A DNA stretch of 64,000 nt from Ancylostoma caninum (Eukaryota > Nematoda > Chromadorea > Rhabditida > Ancylostomatidae), in NCBI GenBank assembly GCA_037903475.1, contig JBAJFG010000384.1:62001-126000 (forward strand). Reading direction: 5' to 3'. Both the position numbers and the translations under genes were made by a program. A model generated the notes under the pieces. That model was not told the origin of the DNA. It ran no database searches and saw only the letters and a list, made by a program, of their open reading frames with translations. Shown one piece after another: positions 27,720 to 41,600 of this stretch. Each line of letters opens with the position of its first letter. Positions within the stretch are counted from its first letter, which is position 1.

Positions 27720-29118
27720 TCTGGTGATAGTTTCCGTAAGTGCCCTTAGAAGGGTTTGACTTTATCAAATTTGAGTCCATAACATTGACACATATGTTCA
27801 AAATTGATTCACTTAGGCCATATCGGGCTGAGACTTTGTTTGACATTCCCTCGCACATACGCTGCTAACGTTCCCTATACTAGCTACAACGTTGTAACCG
27901 GGTTCGTACCAATGATTCAGTTTGACAGGAATGCGAACGCCTACATCCCGATTATCTTCAAAAAAGCCTAGGAAAGTGGATCGGTCTGAATGAGAATAAA
28001 AGGACAGAAACAGGAGGAAACGTATTTCCGAATTTGTGCCAAAAGTAAGGTGAAAACATAGCTCTCCACTTCAAAATATTATTCCAAAGCTCATGATTTG
28101 AAAACACGACATCGATTTTGCAACAACGACATGGTGTTTTGTAGCATCTGGAGCACTTGTCCCTTTAACTGCCCCGAGCGTCTCACTCTGCGTCCACTCA
28201 CCTCTCGCACTATTTCCACAGCATAAGAGGGCGATCAGCTCCTCACAGGGCGATGATCTCCTCTGTTCGCATATGCGTGCTCTAGCAGTGACGTGGGTGG
28301 TAATGATCAGCTATCCTATAGGCCGCAGATGTGAGCTGGCATGCAAACCTCGCCTAAAACGTGGAGGTGAGTTTTGCAGTTCATCTCACCGCCATGACAC
28401 TTTACTACGGGCCATGCATGCGAACTCTGGCCGTTAACAATTGGTTGGTCATAGATGGAGGCTAGAAATCAACAGGTTCTCGGGAAGTTGAAATAAAAAA
28501 GGCTTCTGCTTTTTAGACAGAGGAGTAGGCAGGTGAGAGAACTAGAGGAAGTCAGAAATAAAATCATACTCTGAGAAACTAGGTGTGTACGGTCGACGCG
28601 ATATCTTCATCAAGGTTCTCTGAGGTAAATGCCATGTTGACCGTCTTCATGGAAAATTTTCCGCAAATTGGTTGCCCGTGTCTGAAGCGAGCCTGTCGCA
28701 CGCTCTTATATAATCCCCCCTATTTCCGTAGAAAATCATATTCTGGAGAAACTAACCTCTTTTGCGGGTGAACGACCAGAAATGAAACCAATGATGGTGA
28801 AGTGGCATGATATTCTTCAATAATCACTACTGATGATAATAAAATGAGAGTCCCTCAGAGTCCGACCCAAACACGAAAAGTTTTGCCAGAGAGTGGTGTG
28901 GGGGGGTGGCTTAGTATCGACAGATAAATTGACCTTCATACATGACATGTTAATAAACGGTGAAGGCAGATCACCATTTTTTGAGGGTTTTTGTAGTCCG
29001 ATACTGGATTTCATAGTCCAACTCTCATGATTAGTCCTACACTTTTTTTTCGAATACTATTAAATGTTTGAGAAAGAGGACCTCCACAGTGACAACAACA
29101 AAAAAGAAAGTCATTTTA
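27720..29118. other. No gene recognised
   Basis: Short non-homologous frames only. A weak direct repeat (AAAATCATACTCTGAGAAAC near 28559 and AAAATCATATTCTGGAGAAA near 28732) is the only structure seen. Confidence 0.4.
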
Positions 29119-29260
29119 CAGTCTTTCTCAAAAATCCTGCCTAACGCTGCATCGCCCACCTGCTATGCCGTGCCGAACCACCTATGCAGTATCATACGTG
29201 GTGCGATGGGATAAGCTGACGGGCGAAGCGGCGTGAGGCCAGAATTTTTGAAGAGACTGT
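29119..29260. mobile_element. MITE family E, copy 2
   Basis: About 142 bp. The ends read TACAGTCTTTCTCAAAAATC on the left and, inverted, TACAGTCTCTTCAAAAATTC on the right, with GC-rich arms just inside. It shares its interior with the copy at 18073-18223. Confidence 0.75.
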
Positions 29261-30334
29261 AGGTGTTTTTCGCAAGTTTAAAGTGAGGCTTGTCAACTAA
29301 CAAGTCAAAACTTTCGCGACATGTCAACAACTTACAAGTCAGAACATGCACGACCGGTCAAGATATAGACCAATACCAAATGCCGGTGGCTTTTGCGGGC
29401 GGATTAGGAACGATGAAATTTCATCCATGTGCAACGGGTAGTAGCGTAGGTTGCTCCTTCGATCTGTTCATCTCATTCTCTTTTCATTTCTCCTCTAGTG
29501 TTTTCCCTCATCTGTTCTGTGTCCTTCCGTCCTTTCTCCCCAATCAGCGGACGAGAAATTAAACGAAAACAAAGAACATAAACGATTGGGTTGTGGGGAC
29601 GGTAGTATCAGGTTATTGCGAAACTAATCGCCGTTTTGGGGTATGCTCACTTGAACCTTTCTCTTCTGCCCAATTTGTCAGGGAGGATCTACTGACTTAA
29701 ACGGTTGCTGAAGCGATGAAAAAAAATGTGTTTGAGCCGAGTTAAAACACTTTGAACTGGTGTGTCCACTTCGGCAATTAATTTCAAAACAACCTAATAG
29801 TATGAAAGACAACTTGAAACGGGTAGTATGAAAAGTGAGCGTGCAGGCGGGTCACACTAGCGTGCGCAAAAGGTAAGAACCAGTAAAGTACGAACCCATC
29901 CAAATCTATCTCCGCGGCACTTAACAGCAGTGCAGAAAATAAAAGGCCAGACATTTCTTCATTCTGGACCCTCTGCACGCTGCATGAGAGTTCTCCAACG
30001 AATTATAGGATACGTTCTCTGTGCACCACTTTTGTTCCATCCATCTCCTTCATTTTATCATTTCTATAGAATTTGCGTGAACACAAAAATTTGCTACTAC
30101 TCATAGGTGGAATACCCTGGGCATCGTACTCACCCAACCTTCAGTTTTAGTTGAGCCAGGGGGGGACCTTCACTTTGTGGGGTGGAGGGGGGGGGGTCCG
30201 AGATCATAGATTAATCGAGTTATTGTTCCGAGCGTGAATACAGCAATACAGACGAGAAGGAATAACATGGAAACTGTTAACCTAAAGTCTCCGCGTCTCC
30301 ACCTTCGGTGCAGTATTTCGCCACGCCAGGTCGC

Positions 30335-30375
30335 TGTTTAGGTGAGCACGCCCGTTGTAGCGTGCTCACCTAAAC
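30335..30375. repeat. 15 bp perfect hairpin
   Basis: TTTAGGTGAGCACGC and GCGTGCTCACCTAAA are separated by 8 bases. Isolated, in gene-free sequence; the 29.3-31.6 kb stretch around it has no supported gene. Confidence 0.85.
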
Positions 30376-31506
30376 CGCAACAGAGCTCCCCTCACAAATT
30401 CCAGCTCCGAATCCTACACAAGTCAACGCAGCGAGTCAACGTGCCTTGATTACGCAGACAACTGCGCCTCTGAACGGCTTCAACCAAGCCTGAAAAAATC
30501 GATTACATGTTCAAAATTCCGGATGTTTAGAAAATATGAAGGGACGAAGGAGCAACCGAATATAGGTGTATTGTATACGGTTTGATAGAGAAAGCCCTCC
30601 CCACACATCGGGTAACTGCGCATTTGAGAAAAAATACCTGTCGCGTTGCGGGGCGCAACGCGGACCCAACCCTTCCATGCATCTTTTTTTGCGGATTTTC
30701 CCACGTCAATTTCGAGTCAGATAGGGGATCTGCTCCAAGTCTTCCCATATTTTTAAACTCAGCTGTTGCTGCTTATTACCAAACATATCACAGATCCGTG
30801 GAGCACGCCCCTGCTTTCCTGAAAATTCGTCCCAAAACTCGGAAAGAAATGAAAAATTTTAAACTTCATTTCTCTGCTTCTTTTTCGAAAGCACTACCAC
30901 TTTTGCAAATACTCACATACTATGGAGTCTCCTCTATCCTACCTTAGCCGAGATTCGACTCAGCTCTTCTGTATCCTTAGAAATCCTGTGTGCAAAATCC
31001 AAAAAATCTCCAATATTCAGGATGAATTTTCTTCAGTTCCTTTTCCATCAGCAGATAAATTCAGACATAATTTCTCCTAAATCCATATATAAGCAGAAGT
31101 ACTCTTTCCCCTAAATCGATATATAAGCAGACTTCCTCTCTGCTCTTCTGTCTCCTTAGAGATCGTGTGCAGAACATCAGAGCTCGTGAAAAATCAGCAA
31201 TCTTTATTTACACAAAAACGGCAAAAAAAGAAGAATAGCTTCCTTCCGGGTCGACGTTCACGATTTCGTAGACAACGTTCACTTTTAGACCTCCGATTTT
31301 CACGTTCAACCTTCACTTTCGAAGACCCATGCTCACCACTATTCCACGTATGCTACTATTCTAGAAAATAGTCTATGTAATGTTAATCATTAACTGAACG
31401 CATGCCAAACTGCAACCAGTATGTAGTTCTCCCTTCTTCATTTTGTCTCCGAGGCATCTAACAGCACTGCAGAAAATAAGAAAAACTCCAGAAATTTCAA
31501 TTTCTT

Positions 31507-31563
31507 CTGTAGATGGAGCATTCTAACATCTTTTCTTAAGAGCATTCTAACATCTTTTCTTAC
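31507..31563 (+). repeat. 24 bp direct duplication
   Basis: GAGCATTCTAACATCTTTTC plus four bases occurs twice in tandem. A similar small duplication with TATATAAGCAGA lies near 31080-31140. Confidence 0.8.
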
Positions 31564-31666
31564 CAGAAGCTTAAAATATACAGTATGTACTCAAAATGTA
31601 TGAGTAATTTTCACATTCCGAATTTGAATGCTTCTAGCCGATAAATACCATAACCATTTCCTGATA

Positions 31667-32213
31667 TACAGGGGGGGCCATAAGTTATTGTACAACGTTT
31701 GCTGGCCCATTTCTCCGCAGTAGTAAAATATTTTTTGCCGCACTAGGCACTGTTTAATAGAGCTGGATTTGCTCTATCTTTTGATCACAAAAACCTCCTG
31801 GATACTTCCAAGATAACGAAAAAAGTTTATCGGAAACATTCATTGCAGACTTTCGGTGCCGCAAAATGCACTAACTCTGCCCGCAATTTCCGAGCAAAAC
31901 AGCCACAAAAACAGTTTGATATTTTTAGAAAGAGCATTCTTTGCTCTTTAAGATGCATCTAAGCAGTACACCCCACTTTAGAGATTTGGTGGATTTTTCG
32001 TAAAAAATTTCCACATCAACCCGCTTTTTTCAAAAACCTGTTCTAAGTCCAACTGCTCCAAAGCAAAACTCTCCCGGGAAACCGGGTTTTAACTGTAAGA
32101 TACTTTGATCCCTGCTCTATTCGGCAGCGAAAAGAGCAGGATAATCCATGTGTTGCTGGTGGAGAAATAAATGAGCAAACGTTGTACAATAACTTATGGC
32201 CCCCCCCCCTGTA
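31667..32213. mobile_element. 545 bp non-autonomous Tc1/mariner-type element
   Basis: Near-perfect inverted ends of about 35-40 bp: CAGGGGGGGCCATAAGTTAT on the left and its reverse complement, with a few extra C, on the right. TA flanks both sides, as for Tc1/mariner target duplications. The interior contains no transposase frame. High end identity suggests fairly recent movement. Confidence 0.88.
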
Positions 32214-32422
32214 TTTTCACACACATGCCTCCGTACCTATTTTGTTCTGAGAGATGCCTCCTTTCCTTAGTAAAATAATACTTCATGTACTCGCACATAA
32301 TAGGATCCTGACTAACATTTCATCATCTTGCTACAATTAACATTAAATACTCAAGGTCAAGTTCAACTTTAGATGTTTGTATGTTAACTACGTTCAGCTG
32401 CAGGCATAGACTGGTATCGATC

Positions 32423-32428
32423 TTTATT
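32423..32428 (-). terminator. Possible FAHD1 polyadenylation signal
   Basis: AATAAA on the minus strand (TTTATT here) lies about 230 bases downstream of the FAHD1 stop codon. It is the nearest canonical signal I see. Confidence 0.35.
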
Positions 32429-32658
32429 ACGGCTGCTTCAGCGTCCAAAAATATCCAACTCTGAATATTTTATTTTTTCTTCTCCACAGATTATCGTTCA
32501 AATAGAGGTATTTACAGAAATTTGCGAAACAAAATCTATAAGTTTGTGTGCATGCTTTCAAAGTGTAGATAACAATTTCTTTACTCCATGTTATAAATAT
32601 CATCAAACTAGCTATATGTAGTTGATAATACCTAAGGCACTGCATATCGCCTTAATCA

Positions 32659-35600
32659 TTATTGTACAACAAATTTTGAGGTAATTCTATCAGTGAGACC
32701 AAATTCAATAGAATCTCCAGGTAAAACTCTACAAACTCCAGCAGGTGTGCCTGTCAATAGAAGGTCGCCTTCCTCCATTGTGACAAAACGGGTAGTGTAT
32801 TCTATCAATGTGGGAATGTCGAAAATCATCACGTTCGTCTTGCATCGCTGCTTTTCGACGCCATTGATTCGACAGAATAGTTCTTCGGCATGAGGATCCG
32901 GTATCTGAATGCGTAATTATGAAATTTCTTCTGCGAAACGGAATCAAGATATTAAGGTCCTGCACAAACAATTTAGCATCGGGTTTCCTGAACCACTCGC
33001 TCCACTATTACCAATTGTCGCGATACATAATTAGCGGAAGCCAAAAATAATTAGCGTGAGCTCAGGAATCGGCTACCATGTCAATGCATATAAGATTTCT
33101 TTCGGGAAAACGGGGAAGAGGCCTGCCTAGAAAACGGAAAAGAAACTATGTATAGAAAAACCCTTGATTTCAGACGTAAATTGACACTAATTGAGTCGAA
33201 GAATTATACTTCAGGTGCGTACGGCTCGCGATAACATATTCCAATTCATCTGAGATCCAGCTTGAAACCACTACCATTGAAACACGTTTTCGTCGCAACG
33301 ATGACCTAGAATTTCCAAAAAGCGCGAATAGAGAGGAGCAATCTTTTCCAAAGTGGCATCCTTCGATTTTGTTAAACTGTTTTCGTTTTTGAAAGAAAAA
33401 AACGTGAAACTCGTGCTAAATCTACGGCTTCGTTCTAATTGAAGCAAATTCATTGCACAATGCGTTTGAAAGTCATCATTTCCTCCTCTTCTTTTCCTTT
33501 TCACTGCTAATTCGAGCACACAGTTCCTCCAACTTACTGCTTTATTTTTCTAATCATTTGTCATAGTTTATTTGTTTGACTACATTTTATAACACGCAGT
33601 TACAAATTTGTATTGTTCTTGAAAGTATTGTACTACTATAGATTGGTGTTCGTGAATTATTTGTACTTCATTGTTGGTTAAGTTGACTTAACGCATATTG
33701 ATTACTATAGATGTGAATGTTTGTGTCGCCCTGTCGCTATTTCAGTCAGATTTTAATGGTGAGTAGGGAATTTATAGAAGGTAATAAGACCAATGATTTC
33801 TCGGAATTTAACGGTATTCCTGCAACTTTACCGTTGATGCGGAATTATTTCATGAATTTTCAGCTGAAAAATCGAAAGACAAATACTAGAGTTCTACTCG
33901 ATTTCCGCTTTCGCATGACAAAGTGATCGCTTCTACCACTGAGTACCCGGCTTCAAGAACTTCTTCCTCTCTGGTGTGATTTTTCTGTATAATTAGTTCC
34001 TTGATGTTAAAAATTGCTTGTCATACCGGTTGAAATGTAGGCTTGAAACTCGAAATATCACATGTCAAAACTGTCTTCGTTCACGCCAGAATAATTTTCA
34101 AACACGCACTGCCTTCAAGGCCCATGTAATTGGCGTAACCAAAGAGCAGGTATTGATTCACTGATTTTTCTATGTATTCCCAAGGGTTTACTGTGCTCAA
34201 GCCTTTACTCATGTTCAGCTTGCCAGACAAGCCCAATGAAAATCGTCCCCCACGCAGAAACGGAAAGCATGAAAAATCGATAAAGTCAATGAATCGATAA
34301 TGGTCGTGCACAAACTCTGATAACTGTGCAGCACAAACGCGGCCCGAACGGCGTAATGGTTCAAGTAGAAACCCAAGCAGCAGCTGTTCCCAATTGCTGC
34401 CATCTCTCTGCAATAGCTGCTAAAGGGAGGGTGTATAGCTGTTTATCCGCAAAGGGACGCCGCCACTTCACACCTGCAGTAGTAAAAAGCTCATTCAGGA
34501 TAAACAGCCTTCTAGTGAAGCTGTTTATCCGAACATAGTCGCAAACGGAAATGTGTCATTTTTAATGTGATTTTCAAGAACTACCGCTTTTGAGCTGTCC
34601 TTGGCCACCATATTAAATTCGAAGGAAATTTTTCCTTTGGTATGTTTCAGTGTTTTAACAACATACAATTTGTTGAAAAGAATCTATTTACATGGGCTGT
34701 ATCTTCAATGAAAACTTGTTTTCAAAAATAAATAAATGCTTTTTCACTTAGTTTTCTCTGATAAAAAGCGCAACATTTTCTTTAGTTAGGTTTAAACAAA
34801 TCGCGGAGTAACCATGCCCTCATTCACAACTTCGGCGAAGTCATCCAATGCAACTGTTATTTCGGGCTATATTACCTGATCACTGTGTCCTATTGCAATT
34901 GTTTGGGTCGACTGACTCCACAAGAGACACATTATCTCACACTTTAGCAGATGGATGCATTCTTTTTTTTTGTTTTAATGAGGAGGACTGACTTATAATA
35001 GCTTTTCCGGCACTGTAGCTGTTCATCCGGTCATGTAGCTGTTTATCTGGTGATGGAGCGGTTTATGTATTTGGTAGTATAGTATCCGAAATAGACCACC
35101 CCCCCCCCCCAGTGGATAAACAGCTCGCCTCCCCTAAGGGAACGAAAGCCTGAGCAGCAGTTAAGGGAAGGATGGGAACAACTGGGAACATTGCAGCAAG
35201 GGTTTCTGTTCGAACCATCACCCCGATCACGCTGCGTTCGTGTTGCACAGTTATCAGAGAAGAGATAGTAAGTGCCGCGAATATCCTGGTTCCCGCTTGA
35301 GTTTACGAAGCATAAGTGATTCGAACCGCCTTGTCTGGCTATGTTCAGCAGTGTGCTTGCAATTGTAAGTGAGAATTGAGTCTGGGCACGGTAGCGAAGA
35401 ATTAGTAAAACCAATGATTCAATAACCACGCGATGCAAAGTGGCCTTCAGATTCGTAATCTGCGTGGTGAAAAACCCCCGTACGCCCATTTCGATCCGAA
35501 TTGGAGCTAAACTGAGGAAAATCGATAAAATCGATCAATAAGTCGACATCCGGATCGATACTATCCAGTGAACAGTGTCCCAGGCCCTCCGGTCTATTCG

Positions 35601-38600
35601 GATGGTGTCCCATGTTTCCAAGGCCCTTCTTCACCACCTTGCTTACAGATGCATTCCTATCGTTTGAATTTGGCGCCCATGCACGCCGTCCAGATTTTTG
35701 AAAGTGTCGTAGGCTTTTCTATGTTTTAGACTAGTGGCCCCGTAAGCCACGTTACTGTGCTAATTTCCAAAGTGTGAAAGTATTGGCCCGGTGTGGTTTT
35801 TCGTGCGCGCCAACAGGTTGTGTGAGATTCACTTCCTCAACTCGAGCTACACTATTTCACAACTGTATATGTATAGCTATAACATTATTCAGTCCAAAAA
35901 GAGCACGTAGCGTAGCGAATGAGAGAAGATAACTGACAGAATCCGTGGATCAATTTGCTTTGTTCTTTCCATCTCTGTCTTTCGCGAGCAGCGAGCATAC
36001 CAAGGACCGCGTGAAATACAGAACACAACTGATTTTGTATTGTACAAATCACTCAGTCAATAACTCAGTAAGCCAATCATACACACACCCTCAGCATTAC
36101 CACTGTATGTGACTATCCCATCCTTCTAATTCAAACCGAACTTATTCTGAAAACTTTATACTTTTCCAAAGTTTTTAACAAAAACTGAAAGAAAACATTA
36201 TTGTGAGAAGAGAATAAGCATCACGAGCGCCTATTTCCACCAATCATCTTTGTCATTCCTCATCGATATTCACCGACACGACGTGGTTCATTTATACTAA
36301 ACCAAAAAAGTTCCAAGTGATGATTAAGAAAGTGATTAAGAAATTACAAAGCAATGAACTGAATTCGCTGACTATTCAAATTCACGTGACCTAGGGAAGG
36401 GAGATGATCAACAGGGTTGATGGGCTAAATGAGTAGGAGCATAAGTTATTGGTTATTTTTCGCTTAAGCTCAGGAAACGAAGATGCTCCATGAGATTGGT
36501 GGGATACTTGAGGAGGTGATCCACGGTGTTGGCGGGATACATGGGATGGGTGCGTAATTTATTGTCTAGGCTTTTGCCTGAGTTTCTGGAACGGGAGGTA
36601 ATCCACAAGGTAGGCGGGATACATGAGGTGGGTGCGTAAGTTATTTTCTAGATTTTTGCCTGAGTTTCTAGTAAGGGAGGTGGTCCACAGGGTCGGCGAG
36701 ATACATTGGGTGAGTGCGCAAGTTACCGTCTAGGTGTTTGCCAAAGCTTCTGGAAAGCGAGGTAATCCACGAGGTTGGCGAGATACATGGGGTGGGTGCG
36801 CAAATTATTGTCTGGGCTTTTGCCTAAGCTTCTAGAAAAGGAGGTAATCCACAGGGTTGACGGGATACATGAGGTGGGTGCGCAAATTATTGTCTATACT
36901 TTTATATCAGTTTCTGGGAAGGGAGGTAATCCAGGGGTTGACGAGATACATTGAGTGGGTGCGCAAACTATTGTCTGGGCTTTTGCCTGATCTGAACGGG
37001 AGGTAGTCCATGGGGTTGGCGGTTGGCGGGACACATGGGGTGGGTGCGCAAGTTACTGTCTAGGCTTTTGCCTAAGCTTCTGGGGAGGGAGGTAATCCAA
37101 GGTGTTGGCGGGATACGTGGGATGAGTGCGTAAATTATTATCTAGGCTCTTGCCTGAGTTTCTGGAAAGGGAAGTAGTCCACGAGGTTGGCGGGATACAT
37201 TGGGTGAGTGCGCAAGTTACCGTCTAGGTGTTTGCCAAAGCTTCTGGAAAGCGAGGTAATCCAAGGTGTTGGCGGGATACGTGGGATGAGTGCGTAAATT
37301 ATTATCTAGGCTCTTGCCTGAGTTTCTGGAAAGCAAGGTAATCCACGGGGTTGGCGAGATACATGGGGTGGGTGCGCAAATTATTGTCTGGGTTTTTGCC
37401 TAAGCTTCTAGAAAAGGAGGTAATCCACAGGGTTGGCGGGATACATGAGGTGGGTGCGCAAATTATTGTCTAGGTTTTTGCCTGTGCTTCTCTCAGACAA
37501 ACTGTCGGAAGGACCGCAGCAGGAAGAGATCGCGCTCATGTGGTTAAGAAGCGATAGACGCAGAGATAAAAAATTTCGGAAGGACCGCAGCAGAAAACCG
37601 GAAGAACCGCAGCAGAATGTTTTCTGCTGCGGTCCTTCCGGTTTTCTGCTGCGGTTCTTCCAAGTGCAGAAGGACCGTAGCAGAAAATCGGAAGGACCGC
37701 AGCAGAATGGAGGAGAGAGAGTGAGCGTTATTACACCCTTCTCATGTACGGAGCTCAGTTTTGTTGCGACCAACAAAAATCCAGTGGTTTCGAACTTCAG
37801 ATGGGAAATTGGCTTCATGGGTATACCGGACCGGAGAACCAGTGACCCTCAGCGAGGTCGTCATTTTTGCGTGTGGTTACCGCCGCGTGGTCGTCCCACG
37901 GGAGTGGTCTGATTGCCAATGCAGTTCTGCGTAATTGGCGCGCATATCCGAGTATCCAGTCGGGAAGACCGCAGCAGCTATTCGGAAGGACCGCAGCAGC
38001 TATTCGGAAGGACCGCAGCAGTCATTCGGAAGGACCACAGCAGCTGTTCGGAAGGACCGCAGCAGTCATTCGGAAGGACCGCAGCAGCTGTTCGGAAGGA
38101 CCGCAGCAGCTGTTCGGAAGAAATGCAGCAGGAAACCGGAAGGACCGCAGGTCACCTGTCGGTTCTTCCGGTTTTCTGCTGCGGTCCTCCCGAAAAATTG
38201 TCTGCGCTGGAAAGGGGGGTAATCACAGGGTTGGCGGGATACATGAGGTAGGTGCGCAAGGTATCTTATAGACTTTTGCCTGAGCTTCTAGTAAGGGAGG
38301 TGGTCCACGGGGTTGGCGAGATACATGGGGTGGGTGCGCAAATTAATTGTCTGGGCTTTTGCCTGATCTGAACGGGAGGTAGTCCATGGGGTTGGCGTTT
38401 GGCGGGATACATGAAGTGGGTGCGCAAGTTACTGTCTAGGCTTTTGCCTAAGCTTCTGGGGAGGGAGGTAATCCAAGGTGTTGGCGGTATACGTGGGATG
38501 AGTGCGCGAATTATTGTCTGGGCTTTTGCCTAAGCTTCTAGAAAGGGAGTTAATCCACAGGGTTGGCGGGATACATGAGGTGGGTGCGCAAATTATTGTC

Positions 38601-41600
38601 TAGGTTTTTGCCTGAGCTTCTGGAAAGGGGCAATCCACGAGGTTGGCGAGATACATTGGGTGGGTGAGCAATTTATTGTCCAGGCTTTTATATCAGTTTC
38701 TGGGAAGGGAGGTAATCCAGGGGTTGGCGAGATACATTGAGTGGGTGCGCAAGGTATTTTATAGACTTTTGCCTGAGCTTCTAGTAAGGGAGGTGGTCCA
38801 CGGGGTTGGCGAGATACATGGGGTGGGTGCGCAAATTAATTGTCTGGGCTTTTGCCTGATCTGAACGGGAGGTAGTCCATGGGGTTGGCGGTTGGCGGGA
38901 TACATGAGGTGGGTGCGCAAGGTATTTTATAGACTTTTGCCTAAGCTTCTGGGGAGGGAGGTAATCCAAGGTGTTGGCGGTATACGTGGGATGAGTGCGC
39001 GAATTATTGTCTGGGCTTTTGCCTATGCTTCTAGAAAGGGAGTTAATCCACAGGGTTGGCGGGATACATGAGGTGGGTGCGCAAATTATTGTCTAGGTTT
39101 TTGCCTGAGCTTCTGGAAAGGGGCAATCCACGAGGTTGGCGAGATACATTGGGTGGGTGCGCAATTTATTGTCCAGGCTTTTATATCAGTTTCTGGGAAG
39201 GGAGGTAATCCAGGGGTTGGCGAGATACATTGAGTGGGTGCGCAAATTATTGTCTAGGCTTTTGCCTGAGCTTCTGGAAAGGGGCAATCCACGAGGTTGG
39301 CGAGATACATTGGGTGGGTGCGCAATTTATTGTCCAGGCTTTTATATCAGTTTCTGGGAAGGGAGGTAATCCAGGGGTTGGCGAGATACATTGAGTGGGT
39401 GCGCAAATTATTGTCTAGGCTTTTGCGCGAGATAGCGGCCCCGTGAGTTCCTTGGCTCAAAGTTTCACCGCATTCTATCAGTGTTGGTATTAGAGTTCGA
39501 GTAGACTGTCTGCAAACAAACCTAATTGAGCACTTCAGTCTCAACACCTGTCTGAATAAAACTAGATTTTGAGAAACTCAAACTAAACAGTGGCAAACAG
39601 CTTGCCGAGGAATCACAAAATGCCAAAATTGACTGATTGAAATTTTTCACGACCACGACCTTCTTTTATTGACGACCAACGAACACGTCTCCCTTTTGCC
39701 TGAAACCAACACCGCTTTGCCACTGAGCCAGCCAGCCGAACTCGAGGGAAAATCCCGACCAACAGACCTCGCCACTTCACTACTGGCTCAGTCGAACCCA
39801 ACAGAAGATACCGACCAGTGGACATGTGTACACGTGTGCCGCTTTACCTGAGACCAGCGCGACAAGTGTGCCCCTTTATCTGACACCGGCGCAACTTTGC
39901 TGCTGACAGCGTCGCAGTCAAGGGAAAATCCTGACCAACGGACCCGTGTGCAGCTTAGAGGGGACCTGCGCTACTTTACCACTGGCCCAGTCAAAACCAA
40001 AGAAAAATTCTGACCAACGGACCCGTGTGCCCCTCAACCTGAGACCAGCACCTGTTAATCATTGGCCCAGTCAAACCCAAGGGAAAATCCTAACAAACGG
40101 ACCCTTTTGCCCCTTTATCTGAGACCGGCGCGACACGTGTGCCCCTTTACCACAGACCAGAACCTCTTTACCACTGGCGGGAAAGTTCTGACCAACGGAC
40201 CCGTGTGCCCCTTTACCTGAGACCAGCACCTGTTTACCACTGGCCCAGTCAAACCCAAGGCAAAGTGCTGACGAACGACCCGTGTGCCCCTTTACCACAG
40301 ATCAGCACCTGTTTATGCTGGCGGGAAAGTTCTGACCAAGGGACCCGTGTGCCCCTCTACTTCAGACCAGCACCTGTTTACCACTGGCCCAGTGGAACCC
40401 AAGGGAAAGTCCTGACCAACGGACCTTTGTGCCTCTTTACATGAGACCAGCGCCTTTTTACCATTAGCCCAGTCGAACCCAAGGGAAAGAGCTGAGCAAC
40501 GACCCGTGTGCCCCTTCACCAGAGACCAGCACCTGTTTACCACTGGCGGGAAAATTCTGACCATGGACCTTTGTGCCCCTTTACCTGAGACCGGCGCCTT
40601 TTTACCATTAGCCCAGTCGAACCCAAGGCAAAGTGCTGACCAACGACCCGTGTGCCTCTTTACCACAGACCAGAACCTCTTTACCAATGGCGGGAAAGTT
40701 CTGACCAACGGACCCGTGTGCCCCTTTACCTGAGACCAGCACATGTTTACCACTGGCACAGTCGAACCCAAGGGAAAGCCCTGACGAATGCACCCGTGTG
40801 CACCTTAGATGGGACCAGCGCTACTTTACCACTGGCCCAGCTAGCTGAACCCACAGGAAAATTCCGACCAATGGGCCCGTGTGTCTCTTTACCTGAGACC
40901 GGCGCATGTTTACCACCACTTCTTTTCAAAACCATGACAGGAAACGCTACCACTTCGTTTCAAAACCATGACAGGAAACAAAACCATGTGCTAGGATTTT
41001 GGTGAAACGTTAATCGACATTATTAGGATTATTGGGCTCCAAATAGGATTTGCAGGAAGCCTCCTCCCCCCTGAGAATGGCTTGCTGAATTTAAAAAATC
41101 ATATCTGTTTGATTCTTTAAATCCAGTTGTTTAGTTTCATCATTATTTTTTGAATATTTATTACTGGACGGTGTACCCGGCTTTGCTCGGGTCCTCTGTT
41201 TCTCCCGGCTATTTGAATCTGATGCCAACATTTGTTGAGCCAAAAGAAACCTATCGAGATATTCATCACTTAGTGATCAGCCTAAATGACACTTCTTCAT
41301 TCCGTCCCCTTCCCTCAAAAGTAAGGTAAAGTTGTTTGGCTGGTAAATTCTTCTAAAATGCTTCCCATATTTACGCTGAAAGTTTCGAAAAATCCCAGAA
41401 GACACGGTTTCATTGACCTGTGAGCATTAATACCAAAAAATCAATAAAATCGATAAATCGATAGTGCCGTACGAAGCGGTTGTCATATTCGTGTTCATTG
41501 TATTGACATACCCCAGCAGCGATGTCTTCACCGCGCCCGGGGCAAAATTAGCGAAAAATCAGTAAAATCGATAAATCGATATAGCCGTACGAAACGGTTG

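Noticed and set aside
35160..35260. tRNA gene suggested by GGTTCGAACAGAAACC
   Set aside because: No cloverleaf can be drawn and the sequence is one copy of a dispersed repeat.
36480..40930. CRISPR-like appearance of regularly spaced repeats
   Set aside because: Units are contiguous tandem repeats without unique spacers, in a eukaryotic intron.
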